Origin: Thermosphaera aggregans DSM 11486
GTDB lineage: Archaea; Thermoproteota; Thermoprotei_A; Sulfolobales; Desulfurococcaceae
NCBI RefSeq assembly: GCF_000092185.1
Contig: NC_014160.1
Span: 310,001-374,000, forward strand
Reading direction: 5' to 3'
Length of the DNA stretch: 64,000 nucleotides
This document shows positions 61,301 to 64,000 of the stretch, one piece after another. The translations under genes and the position numbers were made by a program. The stretch's first letter is position 1. Every line of letters begins with the position of its first letter. The notes below the pieces were generated by a model, which saw nothing but the letters and a program-made list of their open reading frames with translations, did not search any database and was not told where the DNA came from.

Positions 61301-62013
61301 TAAGCCTCACCCGTGAGCTCCAAAAACTCTTTCATGAGTTTGTCACCACTGCTTGTCCCAATCCTACTAGCACCTGCTTCAATAAGTGCGAGAGCATCCA
61401 ATGCATGTCTAATTCCTCCTGAAGCCTTCACCTTAATCCTGCCTTGCGAGGCCCTGTATAGAAGTGCTACATCGTGAACAGTTGCACCACCTCCTAGGAA
61501 ACCGGTGTTTGTTTTAACAAAGTCAGCGCCCGCTGACGAGACAAGCTCAACAGCTTTTATTTTCTCGGAATCGTCTAAAAGCGTGGTTTCTAATATCACC
61601 TTAACCGATTCAACTCCTTTCTTCTTCGCCTCCGCAACCACAGTGGATATGTCCTCCAACACCCTCGCGTATTCCCTGCTTTTGAATAGAGAAATGTTCA
61701 TTACCATATCTACTTCAGAAGCCCCTGAAGAGGCCGCTTCAACAGCTTCGAAAACTTTCACCTTTGTAGAAGTGTTGCCGAGTGGAAACCCTACTACGAC
61801 ACCATATTTTATCGTCCTACCGGCTATCTCTAAGGCTTTGTCGAGAAGAGAAAGAGGTAGCATTAACAGCTTAAACCCGTGCTCTCTGACGTCGTTGATA
61901 TATTTTTCAAGGATCTTGTAGTCTGCATCAGGCTTTAGCAACGTGTGATCAATCATTGAGGCAAATTCTGTGGGAGTTATAGACTCAATTCTCCCGCTAT
62001 AGAATCCTTTCAT
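61300..62013 (-). CDS. deoC: Deoxyribose-phosphate aldolase
   Basis: The TIM-barrel aldolase of 237 residues from the ATG at 62013 has the family segments MIDHTLLKPDA, VVGFPLG, VDMVMN and the Schiff-base lysine in KVKASGGIR. It cleaves 2-deoxyribose 5-phosphate to glyceraldehyde 3-phosphate and acetaldehyde. The frame is open to 62058, but the first 15 residues there (cysteine-rich) cover a promoter-like A/T box. A GGGATG site before 62013 supports the shorter start. The gene is followed by speE with a 1-bp overlap, an unusual pairing. Confidence 0.9.
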   Translation of the reverse strand: MKGFYSGRIESITPTEFASMIDHTLLKPDADYKILEKYINDVREHGFKLLMLPLSLLDKALEIAGRTIKYGVVVGFPLGNTSTKVKVFEAVEAASSGASEVDMVMNISLFKSREYARVLEDISTVVAEAKKKGVESVKVILETTLLDDSEKIKAVELVSSAGADFVKTNTGFLGGGATVHDVALLYRASQGRIKVKASGGIRHALDALALIEAGASRIGTSSGDKLMKEFLELTGEA

Positions 62014-62102
62014 TCCACATCCCTGTATATTTAAACAACATGAGTTTTTAACCATCACTAGTTGGTTAAAACCTATAAATGACTATGAGTGATTTAAAAA
62101 AA

Positions 62103-62531
62103 CTAATGATGAGAAGTCTTCACCTTCTCCGCGTATTTCTCAGGAGTTAGCAACGAATTATACTCTCCAGGATTCTCAACTCTAATTTTGAAAACCCAAC
62201 CCTCCCCGTAGGGGTCTTTATTAACGAGTTCAGGATTACCTGTTAATTTTTCATTGACTTCAACGACTTCCCCGGTGAGAGGAGAGTAATAAGAGCTTGA
62301 TGCTTTGATCGAATCTACAACCCCCAATTCCTCTCCTTTCCTCACTTTTCGACCAACTTCTGGGAGCTCTATTGAAACAATGTCTTTGAGCTCTTTCTGA
62401 GCGTAATCTGTTAGCCCGACAATAGCCATGCTTCCCTCAAGCTTTGCCCATTCATCCGTTTCCGTGTATCTTCGATCCTTCTTCACAATATACTTCTTAG
62501 ACTTCAACTCAACAACAATATCCTCGCTCAA
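62103..62531 (-). CDS. gcvH: Glycine cleavage system H protein
   Basis: This 142-residue protein carries the lipoyl-lysine region DSIKASSSYYSPLTGEVVEVN with Lys76, which receives lipoate. H proteins carry the aminomethyl group between glycine decarboxylase (P) and T proteins. Neither P, T nor L protein is in the window. It lies 36 bp after serine hydroxymethyltransferase on the same strand, which fits one-carbon metabolism from glycine and serine. Confidence 0.92.
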   Translation of the reverse strand: MSEDIVVELKSKKYIVKKDRRYTETDEWAKLEGSMAIVGLTDYAQKELKDIVSIELPEVGRKVRKGEELGVVDSIKASSSYYSPLTGEVVEVNEKLTGNPELVNKDPYGEGWVFKIRVENPGEYNSLLTPEKYAEKVKTSHH

Positions 62532-62567
62532 AGCCCATCCCTTCTATATTTTTAATGCCCATGTATG

Positions 62568-63917
62568 TTAAAAAGCCTCTGCATGTAGCATGATTTTCAA
62601 CAACCGTACTTCGTCCTCACGGGTAATCTTGAAGCCGTATTGGACCTCCATGAAGTTCTTCCTAAACTCTGAAACCATCTTGGCAACTTCCTTTGGGTCT
62701 TTTTTATCTATGACAACCATTCTCATGAATTTTGCAATCTCCTTCATCTCATCCTTCTTCATACCCCACCTAGTGATCTCCTGCGTCCCTATCCTCAAAC
62801 CACTCGGATCCTTTACATCCTCTGGCCTGTCATACGGGAGCATGTTTTTGTTAACTATAATGTTCGCTTCTTCAAGCATCTTCGCTATCTTAGTCCCTCT
62901 CCCAAGCTCGGCTACATCAACTATCACCTGGTGGCTTGAAGTGTAGCCTTTGCTCTCCATTACTACTTTAAATCCTTCAGCAGCTAACTGTGCCGCTAAT
63001 TCCTTAGCGTTAGCGACTATTTGCCTGGCGTAGTCCTCACCCCAAAGCTTCATCTCAATCCCGGTTACCGCCATGGCGGCTAACCTGTGGAGATGGTGGT
63101 TGGAGACAAACATTGGGAATACAACCTTCCCCATTTCTTTATAATCCTCTTCCAACCTAGTCGCGAATAATCCGCCTTGAGGTCCTGGGAAGGTTTTATG
63201 TGTGGAAGAAGTGATTACGTCAGCGCCCAGCTTCAGCGGGTTCTCCCATACTTTCCCTACTACTAGACCCAGGACGTGGGCAACGTCGTGGATTACTTTG
63301 GCTCCGACGGCGTGAGCGGCCTCGGCAATCTCCTTGGTTGGATGTGGGAATATGTAAAGTGAGCCTCCGAGGGTAACTATCTTCGGCTTAACCTCTTCGA
63401 TCATTTTCACAGCCTTGTCAACATCAATATTCCACTCCTCAAGGCTGAAGGGAAGCTCAATCTGCTCAATACCCAACGCCCCAAGGGTTCCAAACCTTGT
63501 ATGGCTTACATGGGCACCGGCTTGAACAGGGGCCACACAAGCCTTGTCTCCAGGTTTCGTGAAAGTCCTGAATGCGGTAGCGTTCGCGGTTGTTCCGCTT
63601 ATAGGTCTCAGGTCAACGTATTTTGTTTCAAGAAGCTCGCCCATTATTTCCATAGCCTTGACTTCGAGCGCATCCACGTATTGAAGACCCTGGTAGAACC
63701 TCTTATAGGGCTTGCCTTCTGCGTACCGGTGCATCATGTCATTCATGTAGGCTAGCATTGCTAGAGGGGACATCACGTTCTCACTCGCGATCATGTTTAA
63801 GCAATGTCTCTTTCTCCACACGGTATGGTTAACTGTTAGATCAATCACTTCCTTCAGCGATGGGTAATGTTGGAGTAGAGTGTCCAACCCTATTTCCTCT
63901 CCAAACTCGTAAGTCAT
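62568..63917 (-). CDS. glyA: Serine hydroxymethyltransferase
   Basis: The 449-residue PLP enzyme has the Schiff-base lysine in [24 protein letters not shown] in the cofactor region and IASENVMSP at the N-terminus, as in archaeal SHMT. It converts serine and tetrahydropterin to glycine and methylene-tetrahydropterin. The ATG has GGTGAG as a ribosome site. Directly behind it lies gcvH. Confidence 0.95.
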   Translation of the reverse strand: MTYEFGEEIGLDTLLQHYPSLKEVIDLTVNHTVWRKRHCLNMIASENVMSPLAMLAYMNDMMHRYAEGKPYKRFYQGLQYVDALEVKAMEIMGELLETKYVDLRPISGTTANATAFRTFTKPGDKACVAPVQAGAHVSHTRFGTLGALGIEQIELPFSLEEWNIDVDKAVKMIEEVKPKIVTLGGSLYIFPHPTKEIAEAAHAVGAKVIHDVAHVLGLVVGKVWENPLKLGADVITSSTHKTFPGPQGGLFATRLEEDYKEMGKVVFPMFVSNHHLHRLAAMAVTGIEMKLWGEDYARQIVANAKELAAQLAAEGFKVVMESKGYTSSHQVIVDVAELGRGTKIAKMLEEANIIVNKNMLPYDRPEDVKDPSGLRIGTQEITRWGMKKDEMKEIAKFMRMVVIDKKDPKEVAKMVSEFRKNFMEVQYGFKITREDEVRLLKIMLHAEAF

Positions 63918-63948
63918 GAGCTACTCACCAAGAAAAATTAATGGTTTG

Positions 63949-63962
63949 GATATTAATAAAAC
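63949..63962 (-). promoter_or_regulatory. TATA box of glyA
   Basis: The minus strand reads gttttattaatatc around here, 32-45 bp before the ATG at 63917. The spacing suits a short leader that holds the ribosome site. Confidence 0.4.
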
Positions 63963-64000
63963 ATTATAATATGGGTTCTTCTACTTTTTAATAAAGGGAA

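Noticed and set aside
1-64000. CRISPR arrays, rRNA genes or replication origin
   Set aside because: No series of regularly spaced direct repeats, no rRNA-like sequence, no orc1/cdc6 gene or origin-type repeat was noticed in the window.

Overview
The window is a densely packed stretch of a hyperthermophilic archaeal chromosome, most likely from the Crenarchaeota/Thermoproteota and probably a Desulfurococcales member (Desulfurococcus/Thermosphaera-like). This assignment is an inference. It rests on ADP-forming acetyl-CoA synthetase, ferredoxin-dependent 2-oxoacid oxidoreductases (POR and KOR), AMP phosphorylase, geranylgeranyl-reductase-family flavoproteins, NadM-type NMN adenylyltransferase, a Tfx-type regulator, crenarchaeal-type pilus genes, TATA boxes 20-35 bp before many start codons with little or no leader, frequent GTG/TTG starts, and a tRNA without an encoded CCA end. 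No rRNA, CRISPR array, integrase or intact insertion sequence was seen.

Layout. 1-2.3 kb: a partial unknown gene, the acetate-CoA ligase (ADP-forming) beta subunit, a membrane-anchored surface protein and a small zinc-binding protein. 2.4-6.2 kb: a luxE-luxC-SDR operon, that is a lux-type acyl reductase without luciferase. 6.2-10.9 kb: a HAD phosphatase, an ABC-2 exporter with two permeases, and a MATE exporter. 11.0-14.3 kb: a truncated threonine synthase remnant followed by a complete ECF transporter (S, fused A-A', T). 14.5-19.4 kb: TldD/TldE, then a nadM-ykgJ-birA operon on the other strand. 19.4-23.8 kb: an M50 protease, a four-gene operon of an HD hydrolase plus three unknown small proteins, a small winged-helix protein and an ACT-V4R protein with a perfect 16-bp palindrome at its promoter.

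23.9-35.1 kb is the most distinctive accessory block. It is a type IV-filament locus with six consecutive pilin-like or membrane-anchored exported proteins, one of them an 871-residue protein with a DUF2341 domain, then a TadC/FlaJ-like platform protein and a divergent secretion ATPase, closed by a convergent unknown protein. 35.2-43 kb holds DHH phosphoesterase, DUF429, geranylgeranyl reductase, AMP phosphorylase, an amidohydrolase, an unlisted 52-residue small protein and a phosphohexomutase. 43-51 kb holds an AdoMetDC-family decarboxylase with a second reductase-family flavoprotein, then two complete four-subunit 2-oxoacid:ferredoxin oxidoreductases (POR and KOR) transcribed divergently from one 119-bp gap, and tRNA-Ala(CGC).

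51-60.4 kb: a Tfx regulator, an EamA protein, a DUF2299 protein, a MacB-like ABC system in which a 1185-residue exported protein lies between the ATPase and the permease, and divergently a PadR regulator with its own ABC-2 exporter. 60.4-64 kb: spermidine synthase, deoxyribose-phosphate aldolase, glycine cleavage H protein and serine hydroxymethyltransferase.

How it fits together: POR, KOR and ADP-forming acetyl-CoA synthetase are the core of peptide/sugar fermentation with substrate-level ATP synthesis. AMP phosphorylase and DeoC belong to nucleotide salvage. The AdoMetDC-family enzyme and SpeE belong to polyamine synthesis. GlyA and GcvH belong to one-carbon metabolism. The envelope is served by the pilus locus, two large exported-protein systems and several exporters. 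The best candidates for new biology are the lux-like acyl reductase operon in an organism with isoprenoid lipids, the DUF2341-containing filament locus, and the ATPase/giant exoprotein/permease unit.
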